DNA of 64,000 nucleotides from contig NZ_JAOQJC010000042.1 in NCBI RefSeq assembly GCF_025567625.1, positions 1 to 64,000 of the forward strand, written 5' to 3'. The position numbers and the translations under genes were made by a program. The notes beneath the pieces were generated by a model. It was not told the origin of the DNA, ran no database searches, and was given only the letters and a program-made list of their open reading frames with translations. Of the stretch, positions 8,236 to 17,932 are shown in pieces. Numbering within the stretch: position 1 is the stretch's first letter; every line of letters begins with the position of its first letter. This DNA is from Paenibacillus sp. J5C2022. Its GTDB lineage: Bacteria > Bacillota > Bacilli > Paenibacillales > Paenibacillaceae.

Positions 8236-8272
8236 GCTAATCCTTGCTTCACCTTATGCTTGCTTCGAAGAA

Positions 8273-8303
8273 AAGCGACGTTCCCGCTGCGGGAACGTCG
8301 CTT
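8273..8303. terminator. Bidirectional terminator
   Basis: A perfect 15-bp inverted repeat (AAGCGACGTTCCCGC and its complement) with a one-base loop centre sits between two converging genes, the oxidoreductase and the M3 peptidase. The flanking T-runs are weak (TTCGTTGTT on the plus strand, TTTTC on the minus). Confidence 0.75.
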
Positions 8304-8328
8304 CGTTGTTGGTGTGCGGCATGCAGCT

Positions 8329-10023
8329 CTAGAGCGCCTTGTCGTCTACTCCGTTCAGCCACTCTTCAATCTCTCCGATGACGGAATCGACGCAGCCGTC
8401 CTGGAATGGCGAGATCAGACCCGCCTCGCGGACAAGCGCCGTGAAGGAGAGGCTTCCGCCCAGACGGCACAGATTCATATAGGAGGCCCATGCCGCCTCT
8501 CGGTCCTCGCGCATTCGCTTCCAGAACTGGAAGGCGCATATTTGCGCCAAGGTGTAATCGATGTAATAGAACGGCGATCCGAAGACATGGCCTTGCTTGT
8601 GCCAGTAGCCGCCCTGCTCGTAATAGCTGTTCTCCTCATAGTTGCGATGCGGCAAGTATTTCTTCTCAATCTCGCGCCATGCCTGCTTCCGCTCCGTCGG
8701 CGTCGCATCCGGATTCTCATATACGTAGTGCTGGAATTCGTCCACCGTCACGCCATAAGGGATGAACGTCAAGGCGCCGGCCAGATGGTTGAAGCGGTAT
8801 TTGTCGGTGTCTTCCTGGAAGAAGCGCTCCATCCACGGCCATGTCAGAAATTCCATGCTCATGGAATGGATTTCCGCAGCTTCGTATGTAGGCCAGTAGT
8901 ATTCGGGCACCTCGAAGCCGCTGCTGGAATACACCTGGAACGCATGGCCGGCTTCATGCGTGAGCACATCGATATCGTCGGCCGTTCCGTTGAAGTTGGC
9001 GAAGATGAACGGCGCTTTGAATTTGCTTATGTAGGTGCAGTAGCCGCCGCTCATCTTTCCTTTCTTGCTGAGCAAGTCCATCAGCTTATGGGTCTGCATA
9101 TATTGGAAGAAGGCATCCGTCTCCGGCGACAGCTCGGCATACATGGCGGCGCCATTCTCGATTATCCAGTCGGGATCGCCCTTCGGCACGGCGTTGCCGC
9201 TCAAGAACGACAGATTCTCATCGTAATACAGCAGCTGATCGACGCCGATGCGCTCCTGCTGGCGCTTCTTCAGCTTGGACACGATCGGCACGATCGAGGC
9301 GCGCACTTGCTCGCGGAAGCGTGCAACCATATCGGCATTGTAGTCCGTGCGGGACATGCGAATATAGCCGAGCTCTACGAAGCTGGAATAGCCAAGCTTG
9401 CTTGCGATATGGGTTCTCGTCTTCACCAGATCGTCGTAGATCCGGTCCAGCTGCTCTTCATGCTGCGTCATGAAGCCGCTGGCCGCTTCCGCTGCGCGCT
9501 TGCGCAGGTCGCGATCCGTCGATTGCTGGAACGGCCTAAGCTGCGATAGCGTCCTCTCCTCGCCCTCGAATATGATTTTCGCTGATGCGATCAGGGCGTC
9601 ATACTCCGTAACCAGCTTATTCTCCTTCTGCAAATCTTCGATAATGGCGGGGATGAACGCCTTCAGCGACAGCTCGGCCAGCTGGAACAACTGCGTGCCC
9701 CACTTCTCCTCCAGCCCATCGCGGAATCGGGAATGGACCAGCGCGCGATAGTAGTCCGTAATATATTCTTCGACTACAGGCCTGTTCTCGTCGAAAAATT
9801 CCTGCTCTTGCTTGTAGAATTCATTCTGCGTATCGATCGAATGACGAATGTGTACAAGGTCGGCCATGGAGTCGAAATCGCTGCGAAGCTTGTTAATTTC
9901 CGCCATCACGTCATTCTGCTCTTCCAGACGGCTTGCGGCGTTGAATTCGGCCAGCAATTGCGTGAACTGCTGCTTCAACTGCTTGACATCCGGTCGTGCG
10001 TAAGGAAAGTCGTCTAATTGCAT
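8329..10023 (-). CDS. M3 family oligoendopeptidase (PepF-like)
   Basis: A 564-residue cytoplasmic zinc metallopeptidase. The zinc motif HEAGH is present in DDIDVLTHEAGHAFQVYSS, with the further Glu ligand in YEAAEIHSMSMEF. The C-terminal YEQGGYWHKQGHVFGSPFYYIDY is the conserved substrate-binding Tyr/His region of M3B enzymes. These enzymes cut short peptides and recycle them. The ATG at 10023 was chosen because AAAGGTGG precedes it. It follows the DPH6-like gene by 28 bp on the same strand and is probably in one operon with it. Confidence 0.92.
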   Translation of the reverse strand: MQLDDFPYARPDVKQLKQQFTQLLAEFNAASRLEEQNDVMAEINKLRSDFDSMADLVHIRHSIDTQNEFYKQEQEFFDENRPVVEEYITDYYRALVHSRFRDGLEEKWGTQLFQLAELSLKAFIPAIIEDLQKENKLVTEYDALIASAKIIFEGEERTLSQLRPFQQSTDRDLRKRAAEAASGFMTQHEEQLDRIYDDLVKTRTHIASKLGYSSFVELGYIRMSRTDYNADMVARFREQVRASIVPIVSKLKKRQQERIGVDQLLYYDENLSFLSGNAVPKGDPDWIIENGAAMYAELSPETDAFFQYMQTHKLMDLLSKKGKMSGGYCTYISKFKAPFIFANFNGTADDIDVLTHEAGHAFQVYSSSGFEVPEYYWPTYEAAEIHSMSMEFLTWPWMERFFQEDTDKYRFNHLAGALTFIPYGVTVDEFQHYVYENPDATPTERKQAWREIEKKYLPHRNYEENSYYEQGGYWHKQGHVFGSPFYYIDYTLAQICAFQFWKRMREDREAAWASYMNLCRLGGSLSFTALVREAGLISPFQDGCVDSVIGEIEEWLNGVDDKAL

Positions 10024-10051
10024 ACATTGTCCACCTTTCGGATATGGAGTT

Positions 10052-10744
10052 TTATTGCAGTTGCAGTTCCAGCGGCAGAAAGGCGTATTTGCCATGTCTG
10101 GCAATATCGCCTCGGCGAACTGGAACAGGATGCCGGAATAAAGGGCCGTCAATGACGGTCGTATGGAACTCCCCGCCTTCGCCGCAGGGATCGATGCCCC
10201 GGGATATAAGCTCCTGGACGAAGTCGCGGTCGAGCTGTCGACCGAGATCCCGCTCGGACATGCCTAACGACAGGTTCACCGTCACAACGACAGCGATGAA
10301 GCCCAGATCGATAAATGCGGTTACTGCTTCTACATGATCCATTCGCCATAGCGGCATGCCTAGCACCAATCCTGCTCCGCCGGCTACTCGCTCGTGCCAG
10401 CAATCTTCCTCGGGCACGTCCAGATCGCCGGTGATGAGGACTTCCGCTCCTTGCTCTCTTGCTTGTATCAACAGCTCTGTAAATTTCCTCTCATAATCAT
10501 CCCAGCTGGTCGCCGCCGTATAGACCGGCAGGCCAATCGCATCGGCTTGCGCTTGTATAATCGCAGGGGGCATGCCGTGGGAGCGGGAGCGCTGCCCCTC
10601 TTCCTCCAGCATAACGATAATGCCGATCGCCTTGCCCGTCTGCATGGCCCGATAGAGCGCCAGCGAGCTGTCCTTCCCTCCGCTGTAGGAAGCGATGAAG
10701 CGGCGTCCGGCGGCGCCGGTAAGCCAATCTTTCTCATCTGCCAT
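10052..10744 (-). CDS. DPH6-like PP-loop ATP pyrophosphatase (diphthine-ammonia ligase family)
   Basis: A 230-residue protein with the PP-loop SYSGGKDSSLALYRA near the N-terminus and GEGGEFHTTVIDGP near the C-terminus, the two hallmarks of the ATP_bind_4/DPH6 family. Eukaryotic DPH6 completes diphthamide on elongation factor 2; bacteria lack diphthamide, so the substrate here is unknown, presumably an amidation using ATP. The ATG at 10744 has AAGGAG eight bases before it; the longer reading to 10861 does not. It is the first gene of a two-gene operon with the M3 peptidase. Confidence 0.85.
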   Translation of the reverse strand: MADEKDWLTGAAGRRFIASYSGGKDSSLALYRAMQTGKAIGIIVMLEEEGQRSRSHGMPPAIIQAQADAIGLPVYTAATSWDDYERKFTELLIQAREQGAEVLITGDLDVPEEDCWHERVAGGAGLVLGMPLWRMDHVEAVTAFIDLGFIAVVVTVNLSLGMSERDLGRQLDRDFVQELISRGIDPCGEGGEFHTTVIDGPLFRHPVPVRRGDIARHGKYAFLPLELQLQ

Positions 10745-11003
10745 GGTGAGCGCTCCTTCCAGTGATGTATAAGCGTATTTTACCACATATGGACAGGGTT
10801 CGTGGCGACCGTCATAGCAGAAGAAGCGGGTAATTTGTCCGGTCGGATAAGAAGAAAACACAACGGACCGTAAGTTACTACATTGTCCATATGGCCTATT
10901 CGCAATAGAGTGAAGTTATTCCGAAGGGCAAAGCGAGGTGGTGATTGAAGCGCGGCAGCTGAATGCTGGTAAGAAGAGCTAGATTATTAAAGGAGGCTTA
11001 TCC

Positions 11004-14000
11004 ATGTCTACCCGGAAATTCCCTCTAAGAGCAGTCAGCATTGTATTGGCGTGTGCACTAGTATTGTCGCTTGTCTATATTCCGCTCGCACCTGCGTCCA
11101 GAGCGTATGCAGAGGAAGCAGGCACCGTGGACCCCGCTATTCTGGATATCCAGGTGAACAAACCGGCCGGTGCAGCCGTACTGCATGATCCGGCTTCCAT
11201 ATCGATGCAACTGCCGTACGGCTCTTTGTATCAAATGTTGAACGTATCCGCTCATCCGGATGCGGAAGTCACGCTGTACAGAGAGGATGCGGCTACCGTT
11301 ATTCCATTCACGACCGGAGGGTTAAATAACGGAGACGCCAGGCTGGATCAGTTCTCGGCGAACGGGTCGACGACTTACTTCCTGGATGTAGCTGCCCGAT
11401 CGGACAGCAGCATCAGCCGAACCTATACGGTGACGGTGTCTGTGTATCAACAGCCGCCGGCCTGGATCGGCTCGATTGGCCCCAATGACAAGTTGTCCCC
11501 GCTCAATATTGCGGGGGGCGAGCATGCATGGGATGTGATGGGCTCTTCTCTGATAGGCAACGGCAGCACGACCGGTGCGATCGAAGGTCCGAACGCTCCT
11601 TCCTCCTACAGCGGCATGCACTGGTCCGAGTCGTATTATGACCGGTCCGGTGATTATCCGGCAGCGGCGGAAGTGGACGAGTCCTGGGTAGGGGATCACA
11701 TGTATCTACAGACAATCGGGCGTCAAGATGTGAATGCGCTTACGAAGTACGGCATTGCCGATGTGCCCGGCGACGATATGCTGCAATCGGACATTCTGCG
11801 CTTCCACGTATTCAAGCCGTTCGAGACCGGCGAAGGCGTAAGCCGGGACGACGGCGACCGGGGAAGGGAGAACAGCGACCGTCAGCGTCTGGAGATCAAG
11901 AGCAGCACGAGCGGCAACAATGCGAACGCCAACAGTATGGGCGGCGACATTATGACGCATCGCTGGAAGCTTATGCTGCCTGCCGAGACGCTGCGCTTCC
12001 TGGAGGGCACATCGGACGATCAGGCGGGCGACTATATCATTCCCCGCAGATTCTGGCATATTTTTCAGCTGAAGGAGATTAAGGGCAATGCGGCAGGACA
12101 GCCGGTGACGACGCTGTCGCTCGTCTCCAGCGAGGGCAAGGGGCATCTGGAATTCCGCAACAATCCCGACGGCAGCTATGCCGACCGCATCAAGCCGCTG
12201 TTCACGATACCGTTCGAGCAGATTGAGAATCGCTGGCTTGACTTCGAGGTGACAATTCTGACGGCGGACAAGGGTTACGTGTATGGCAAGCTTGTGGATT
12301 TAGAGACTGGCAATGTGTTGTTCGAAGGAGGGATGACGGCGGAGACGTATCGGAGGCCCGAGGTAACCAATGGGGAAGGGAGATTGGAGCGGGGCGACTT
12401 GCCCGTCGAGCCGGGACAGCAGAATCGTTCGAAGTGGGGGTTGTACAGGGGCATGTATAACGGCGAAGGGGATGCCGCGTATGCCGATGAGTTGCAACCG
12501 GCGACGATGTATCTCTCCGATGTCCTGTTGATCAAGCGGGACAAGAACAGCTATGTGTTCCCTGACGGGTGGAATCCCGGGGAGCAGGAGAAGGATATTG
12601 CAGCCTGGGCAAGACCAGGACAGGTAACCGCGCCGCAAGGCACGCCGTTCGGCTCGTTGCAGTTGCCCGCGCAGCTCGATGTGACCTTAAGCACAGGACG
12701 TACGGAGCCTGTCGATGTGCTCTGGAGCTCTGAAGGCTATCAGGCCGGCACGATGGGCGCGTATACGATTGAAGGCGAGTTCGCGGGGGCCGGCATTGTC
12801 AATACGAAGAGCATTAAGCCGACCATTATCGTAGAAGTGACTGAAGCGGAGGAAGAACGAAGGAACTGGGCGGCATCGCCGGGGGCGGAGATTAAGGTTG
12901 TCTCCAGAGGGAGCAACCAGACTCACTTCATCGATGACAATCCCGATACGTACTGGATTGCCAATAGCTCATTGATTACGCCGGATGCCGGCGAAGGACG
13001 CCAATATTGGGCGGCCGTTAAGCTGGAGCGAAAGATTGATGTAGAGAATATTGAGCTGAAGTGGACGAACAACAGCAACTACTTGAACAATTATCAGACC
13101 TACTATGCCAATGAAGGCGCGGCTTATGACGAGCTGGTGGAAGGACATGACTTCCGGAAGAGTCAGACGGGAACGAAGGAGCCGCTGTTGACGGAGAACG
13201 GCGCTCTATGGCTGCCGATTGACGGCGCAGGGCAGTCCGATCCGTTATCGTCGAACGCCGAGGCATCTCACGTACTGGAGGAGCCGGTGGCGGCGCAATA
13301 TGTGCTGATTGTGGCCGACGTCAATCAAGGACGTCCGAGCAATGAGGGGTACGGCGTTCGCAGCAACGAGTTCCGTATTATCGGCACGCCTTCGGGGCCG
13401 GATGAGCCCGGCGATCCGGATGGACCCGCCGATCCTGACTGGCCGGCATTCGCCGAGAAGCCGAATTCCGTCAACTTGCTCGCCCCATCCAGGTTCACGC
13501 CGCAGAGTGGCGTCAATGTGAAGGTGAGCTCCGAGAGTGCGGAGCATCCAGGCACGGATGCGCTGCTGGAGAACGGGGAAGGCTATTGGCGCAACTCCGG
13601 CCCCAACGTGTATATGGCCGATTTCTCCCCGTCATCGCTATCGTTGACGCTGGATCTTGGCGCGCCCAAGACGATAGACAGACTGTATCTGGAGCTTCCC
13701 AACACGATTGCCAACATTCAGAAGAATGCCAGACGATTCGAGGTATATTATACCAACGATCCGGAAGCGTGGGAGAGCGTGCCTGGACCGACCGATGAAG
13801 CTGCCGACTATGATTGGCGCTCGAACGGCTGGGAGATTGCAGGAGGAACGGAGACGGAAGGACTATGGTCCAACGTCATGTACAACGATCAGCAATGGGG
13901 CTATGACAAGAAAACATTCCAGTATCCATTCACTGCGCGTTATGTCATGTTGCATACGATCTTGGTCGGACCGGCCGATCGGAGAATAGACGATGCGGAA

Positions 14001-17000
14001 TCAATGATGGGTATCTCCGGGCTGAAAATATACGGCAGGGACCCCGTTCAGAATGCGACAGCGCTCGCGCCGGAGGAAGCCGCATACAGCACATGGGATC
14101 AGGAAGCGCCCGTATCGACGGTAATGACGCTGTCGGAAGGCCAGACGCTGATCAGCATTGCAAGAGAAGGCGAGCAGCTTGAGACGGGGAGCGATTATTC
14201 GCTGTCGGGAAGTACTGTCACCTTCTCTCCTGCTTATCTGGCCAAGCTTCCGCTTGGGACGAATGCCTTCACCTTCCAGTTCAACGAAGGGGAAGCCTCC
14301 GTATTCTTGCTGGATGTAACGGCCCGCGGTTACGGCGACAATGAGAAGACGATCGTGATGAGCGCCATAGACGGCGTATCGCCGTTCGTCGTATTCGGCG
14401 GGGCGATGGAGACAGACGAGCCGGTGGAAGGATTGACGAAGCGGATCAGGGACGGCTTCCATGCCTACTATGGCGACCATCCGCGCGCCACGGCTGCTGA
14501 TGATCATATTGTCAACGTATGGGATGAAGATCTGAAGAAGGATGTGTTCCAGTTCAGCGCCCAAGGTACGGGGCCGAACGATGAATATGTGGATCAACTG
14601 CGTGACGGAGAATACGCGCACAAAGGCGTGTTCGATCCTTCCGTCGGCCATGTCGTAGGCGGAGCGGATGTGCATGACAGACAGCGCATCGAGCTGCGTC
14701 CAAGCGAGGATTCGACGGGGGACTTTGTCGCCTACGATGGCGATATCGTCACTTACAAGTGGAAGTGGAACATTCCTGACGGCGAGCAGTGGAACCAGTC
14801 GAACTTCCGGCATCTGTTCCAATTGAAGGCGACGAATTCGCAAGGGGCGGATACGCTGCCGGGCGGCAACAGCGGCGGCGAGAATGGCCCATATATTTTG
14901 GCCATGTCGATCAGAGGCAAGGATACGCGCGAGCTGCAAGTGAATCATAATCGCCATGACGGCGACAAGACGATATTGCGGATTCCGATGGAGGAGATCG
15001 GCAGCCACTGGCTGGATGTGGAGCTGAATGCGCTGATCTCGGATACGGGCTGGCTCAATATTAAAATTACAGATACGGAGACGGGCAAGGTGTATACGTT
15101 CGACAGTCCCGATGTGTACAAGATGTTCCCGCAACAAGGCGAAGGAGACGGCGTTCAGGACTTGTGGAGAAGGCCGATCCGCAATGTGAACGGCAACTTC
15201 GAGACGGAATATCCTGCCGTGTTCGACCAGTACTTGCGTCCGAAGTGGGGAATATACCGCAGCGCCAAGCCGGGCAATTCCATCTACGATGTGGACTTGA
15301 AGCTGGCCGACATTACGATTGGCAAGACGGCAAGCGGCGTATCGCCCGTCAATCTTGCGCTGAACAAGAGAGCGTACAACGTCGGTTCGACGGAAGGAGC
15401 GAACGCTGTGCAGCTTGCAGCGGCAGCGAATCCATATGGCCTTGCGGACAGATTGACGAATGGTGTGCCGGAAGATCCGACGAAGTGGAATGTGGATCAT
15501 GTGACCAGCCTGGAGGAGATCGGTGAATATAGCTGGCTTGGAACGGATGGTGCGAGGAAGGGCAGCTTCGTCATCGATCTTGGCGAGATGAAGAGCTTCA
15601 GTCAGCTTCGACTGTTCGCCAAGTCCACCCGCTTGAAAGGCGTGAACGTATACGTCAGCGGGGATGCGGAAGAGTACGGTGCTGCCGCTGAGTTCGACCA
15701 TGTCGCATTCACTATGATTCCCGGCATTGATCCCGATTCAGGCTATACGTACACGACCGGCAATAGGGATGGCGGAGTGGATACAGAAGATTCCTCCTAC
15801 CCGATTGACCTTGGACGTACGTATCAATCCCGTTACATTAAAGTGACGGTGGAGAACGCCTCCGGAGGCAATGAAGGCACGGACTTGACCGGTCCGCCGC
15901 TACTGACGCAGGTTCAAGTGTTCAATGCGCCAGCTCCGCCGCAGAATCTGGTCGTTATGACAGGCGAAGACTCACTGGCTCTGAAGTGGGATGCTAACGC
16001 AGCAAGCGAAGGCTACACTGTGTACAACGGCTCGGAGGTTGTCGCAGAGCTGCCGGGTGACGCGACCGGCTACACATTGCCGGAGGAGATCGGGGAATGG
16101 ACGAGCGTGACTGTGCGAACGAAGGGAACGGACCCGTATTCTCGCAAGTTTATGATCTCGGCGCCCGCTGTACCGGTGGAGGGAGAGGATGAGCCAGGAA
16201 CCAATCCCGGAACCGGAACCGGATCTGTGCTGCCGCCGATTGCTCCGGTTGTCCGCGACGGTGTCATTGAATTAGGAAGAGATGCTTCGATCACGAGAAC
16301 CGGAGCGTCGGATGGAACGAATGTGGCGAAGGTGAAAGTATACGCGGATAGACTGGAGGATGCATTGACCCATCCAAGCGTATTGATTTCGGTAGAAGGC
16401 AGCGATTCCGCAGTAGAGGTGGAACTGCCAGCCGAACCGATTCGCGAGGCTATCGGGAACGGAACGGATACAACGATAATCGTTGAAGCAGGCGGTATTC
16501 GCTATAAATTGCCGATCGAGCTGTTCGCAAGCGTGGACAGCGACTCCGCAATTATTGTCCGTATAGCGAAGATGAGCGGTGAGGAAAGCGAAGCGGCGCT
16601 AGCCGCGCTGGAAAGCATAGGAGCGGGATCCCTGCTCTCGCACCTGATCTCCTTTGAAATTATGGTGGATGGTTCGGCGCTTGGCGATTTTGGCGGCTTA
16701 TATGTAGAGCGGACGATTCGAATGGAGGGGCAGCAGGTTGATTCTGACATGTCGACTGCAGTGTGGATCGACGCGAATTACGACATTCACTTTGTCCCGG
16801 CTGTGTTCCAGCATGACGATGAGGGGACAACGGCCACGATCAAGTCGCCGCATAATAGCTTGTATACGATCATTCAATCGGATATTTCATTCGAGGATAT
16901 GACGGGACACTGGGCTAGAGCGGATGTCGAGCTGCTGGCGAACAAGCGGATTGTGAAGGGAAGAACGAGCAGTCATTACGCTCCGGAAGATTCCGTCACT

Positions 17001-17438
17001 CGTGCTGAATTCGCGGCGATGCTTGCAAGGGCGCTTGGTCTGCCGGAAGCCGGAGAGGACCTGTTCAGCGACGTTGGCTCCGACGATTGGTTCTATGGCG
17101 CGGTAGGTGCAGCTTCCAGAGCCGGTCTAGTGAACGGATTCAGCGACGGAACGTTCGATCCGCATGCTGTCATTACCCGCGAGCAGATGGCCGTCATGGT
17201 TGCAAGAGCAATGGACATAGGCGGCGTGACGATGGAGGAGGACGGCGATTCGATTCACGCATTCGCCGATGCTTCGGAGATTGGCGATTGGTCGAAGGCG
17301 GCTGTCACGAAAGCGCTGTCTGCCGGTCTGCTGCAAGGGAAGACGAATGGCGCGTTCGCACCAGGCGAACAGGCGACACGCGTGCAAGCTGCAGTCGTGC
17401 TGAAGCGACTGCTGCAATTGCTGCAATTCATCGATTGA
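11004..17438 (+). CDS. Giant S-layer-anchored protein with two polysaccharide-lyase-like domains
   Basis: A 2144-residue secreted protein with a signal peptide (about 1-37). In order I see a cadherin-like beta-sandwich (45-148); a jelly-roll domain like heparinase-type lyases (about 165-520, with DRQRLEIK and FWHIFQLKE); an Ig-like Big_4 domain (537-612); two discoidin (F5/8C) domains (620-785 and 815-1015) joined by a Pro/Asp linker; a CBM_X2-like module (1026-1110); a second lyase-like domain (1113-1445, with DRQRIELR and FRHLFQLKA); a third discoidin domain (1448-1640); FN3 (1641-1715); an unknown beta-rich domain (1750-1955); and three SLH domains (1965-2140). SLH domains bind cell-wall polymers. 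The ribosome site is AAAGGAGG. Catalysis is unproven. Confidence 0.9.
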   Translation: MSTRKFPLRAVSIVLACALVLSLVYIPLAPASRAYAEEAGTVDPAILDIQVNKPAGAAVLHDPASISMQLPYGSLYQMLNVSAHPDAEVTLYREDAATVIPFTTGGLNNGDARLDQFSANGSTTYFLDVAARSDSSISRTYTVTVSVYQQPPAWIGSIGPNDKLSPLNIAGGEHAWDVMGSSLIGNGSTTGAIEGPNAPSSYSGMHWSESYYDRSGDYPAAAEVDESWVGDHMYLQTIGRQDVNALTKYGIADVPGDDMLQSDILRFHVFKPFETGEGVSRDDGDRGRENSDRQRLEIKSSTSGNNANANSMGGDIMTHRWKLMLPAETLRFLEGTSDDQAGDYIIPRRFWHIFQLKEIKGNAAGQPVTTLSLVSSEGKGHLEFRNNPDGSYADRIKPLFTIPFEQIENRWLDFEVTILTADKGYVYGKLVDLETGNVLFEGGMTAETYRRPEVTNGEGRLERGDLPVEPGQQNRSKWGLYRGMYNGEGDAAYADELQPATMYLSDVLLIKRDKNSYVFPDGWNPGEQEKDIAAWARPGQVTAPQGTPFGSLQLPAQLDVTLSTGRTEPVDVLWSSEGYQAGTMGAYTIEGEFAGAGIVNTKSIKPTIIVEVTEAEEERRNWAASPGAEIKVVSRGSNQTHFIDDNPDTYWIANSSLITPDAGEGRQYWAAVKLERKIDVENIELKWTNNSNYLNNYQTYYANEGAAYDELVEGHDFRKSQTGTKEPLLTENGALWLPIDGAGQSDPLSSNAEASHVLEEPVAAQYVLIVADVNQGRPSNEGYGVRSNEFRIIGTPSGPDEPGDPDGPADPDWPAFAEKPNSVNLLAPSRFTPQSGVNVKVSSESAEHPGTDALLENGEGYWRNSGPNVYMADFSPSSLSLTLDLGAPKTIDRLYLELPNTIANIQKNARRFEVYYTNDPEAWESVPGPTDEAADYDWRSNGWEIAGGTETEGLWSNVMYNDQQWGYDKKTFQYPFTARYVMLHTILVGPADRRIDDAESMMGISGLKIYGRDPVQNATALAPEEAAYSTWDQEAPVSTVMTLSEGQTLISIAREGEQLETGSDYSLSGSTVTFSPAYLAKLPLGTNAFTFQFNEGEASVFLLDVTARGYGDNEKTIVMSAIDGVSPFVVFGGAMETDEPVEGLTKRIRDGFHAYYGDHPRATAADDHIVNVWDEDLKKDVFQFSAQGTGPNDEYVDQLRDGEYAHKGVFDPSVGHVVGGADVHDRQRIELRPSEDSTGDFVAYDGDIVTYKWKWNIPDGEQWNQSNFRHLFQLKATNSQGADTLPGGNSGGENGPYILAMSIRGKDTRELQVNHNRHDGDKTILRIPMEEIGSHWLDVELNALISDTGWLNIKITDTETGKVYTFDSPDVYKMFPQQGEGDGVQDLWRRPIRNVNGNFETEYPAVFDQYLRPKWGIYRSAKPGNSIYDVDLKLADITIGKTASGVSPVNLALNKRAYNVGSTEGANAVQLAAAANPYGLADRLTNGVPEDPTKWNVDHVTSLEEIGEYSWLGTDGARKGSFVIDLGEMKSFSQLRLFAKSTRLKGVNVYVSGDAEEYGAAAEFDHVAFTMIPGIDPDSGYTYTTGNRDGGVDTEDSSYPIDLGRTYQSRYIKVTVENASGGNEGTDLTGPPLLTQVQVFNAPAPPQNLVVMTGEDSLALKWDANAASEGYTVYNGSEVVAELPGDATGYTLPEEIGEWTSVTVRTKGTDPYSRKFMISAPAVPVEGEDEPGTNPGTGTGSVLPPIAPVVRDGVIELGRDASITRTGASDGTNVAKVKVYADRLEDALTHPSVLISVEGSDSAVEVELPAEPIREAIGNGTDTTIIVEAGGIRYKLPIELFASVDSDSAIIVRIAKMSGEESEAALAALESIGAGSLLSHLISFEIMVDGSALGDFGGLYVERTIRMEGQQVDSDMSTAVWIDANYDIHFVPAVFQHDDEGTTATIKSPHNSLYTIIQSDISFEDMTGHWARADVELLANKRIVKGRTSSHYAPEDSVTRAEFAAMLARALGLPEAGEDLFSDVGSDDWFYGAVGAASRAGLVNGFSDGTFDPHAVITREQMAVMVARAMDIGGVTMEEDGDSIHAFADASEIGDWSKAAVTKALSAGLLQGKTNGAFAPGEQATRVQAAVVLKRLLQLLQFID

Positions 17439-17448
17439 TTGGAACTTA

Positions 17449-17489
17449 GGGGATGTCCCCAGTCAGAAATAATGACTGGGGACATCCCC
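17449..17489 (+). terminator. Strong intrinsic terminator of the giant surface protein gene
   Basis: A 17-bp perfect stem (17449-17465 with 17473-17489) encloses a 7-nt loop and is followed by TTCTT. It begins 11 bp after the stop codon. Confidence 0.85.
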
Positions 17490-17555
17490 TTCTTCGTCGT
17501 GTCGTTCAGGAAATGCAAAAGAGGGCCGACTTGTCGCCCGTGTAAGGAATGAGTT

Positions 17556-17723
17556 GATGTAGCCGTTGAAGTGGATATAGCTGAAGTAGCTGATGTAGCT
17601 GATATAGCGGTTGAAGTGGATGTAGCTGAAGTAGCTGATATAGCGGTTGAAGTGGATGTAGCTGAAGTAGCTGATATAGCGGTTGAAGTGGATGTAGCTG
17701 AAGTAGCTGATGTAGCGGTTACC
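17556..17723. repeat. 36-bp tandem repeat array built from 9-bp subunits
   Basis: Four full copies lie at 17556-17591, 17601-17636, 17637-17672 and 17673-17708, with partial copies at 17592-17600 and 17709-17723. Each 36-bp unit is itself four related 9-mers (GATATAGCG, GTTGAAGTG, GATGTAGCT, GAAGTAGCT). One plus frame is open and gives a Val/Asp/Ala/Glu repeat of 64 residues, but there is no ribosome site. The rest of 17490-17932 shows no gene. Confidence 0.9.
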
Positions 17724-17932
17724 ACAGAGCTTATTTGGCTCAACATGGGCGAATTTGCAGGCTAACGGTCGCGATGGAGCTTATCGAACCCGGAAAGTGC
17801 GCTATTGGCTGTCACTGCGTGAAATAGACGACGTGGCGCTCGTTAAAGCAAAAAAAGTAGAATTGGAGACGCAATAAGCTCGATGGCAACCGTAAGGACG
17901 TCGAAAGGGACGCGAAAGGAGCGGCAGAACAG

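Noticed and set aside
8260..9549. Plus-strand open frame of 429 codons
   Set aside because: It is antisense to the M3 peptidase gene, whose motifs and ribosome site are clear.
14001..15701. Minus-strand open frame of 566 codons
   Set aside because: It is antisense to the giant surface protein gene and rich in Arg, His and Ile, as expected of a shadow of a GC-rich gene.
17571..17765. 64-codon open frame within the 36-bp repeats
   Set aside because: No ribosome site; the frame is open only because the repeat unit is divisible by three.
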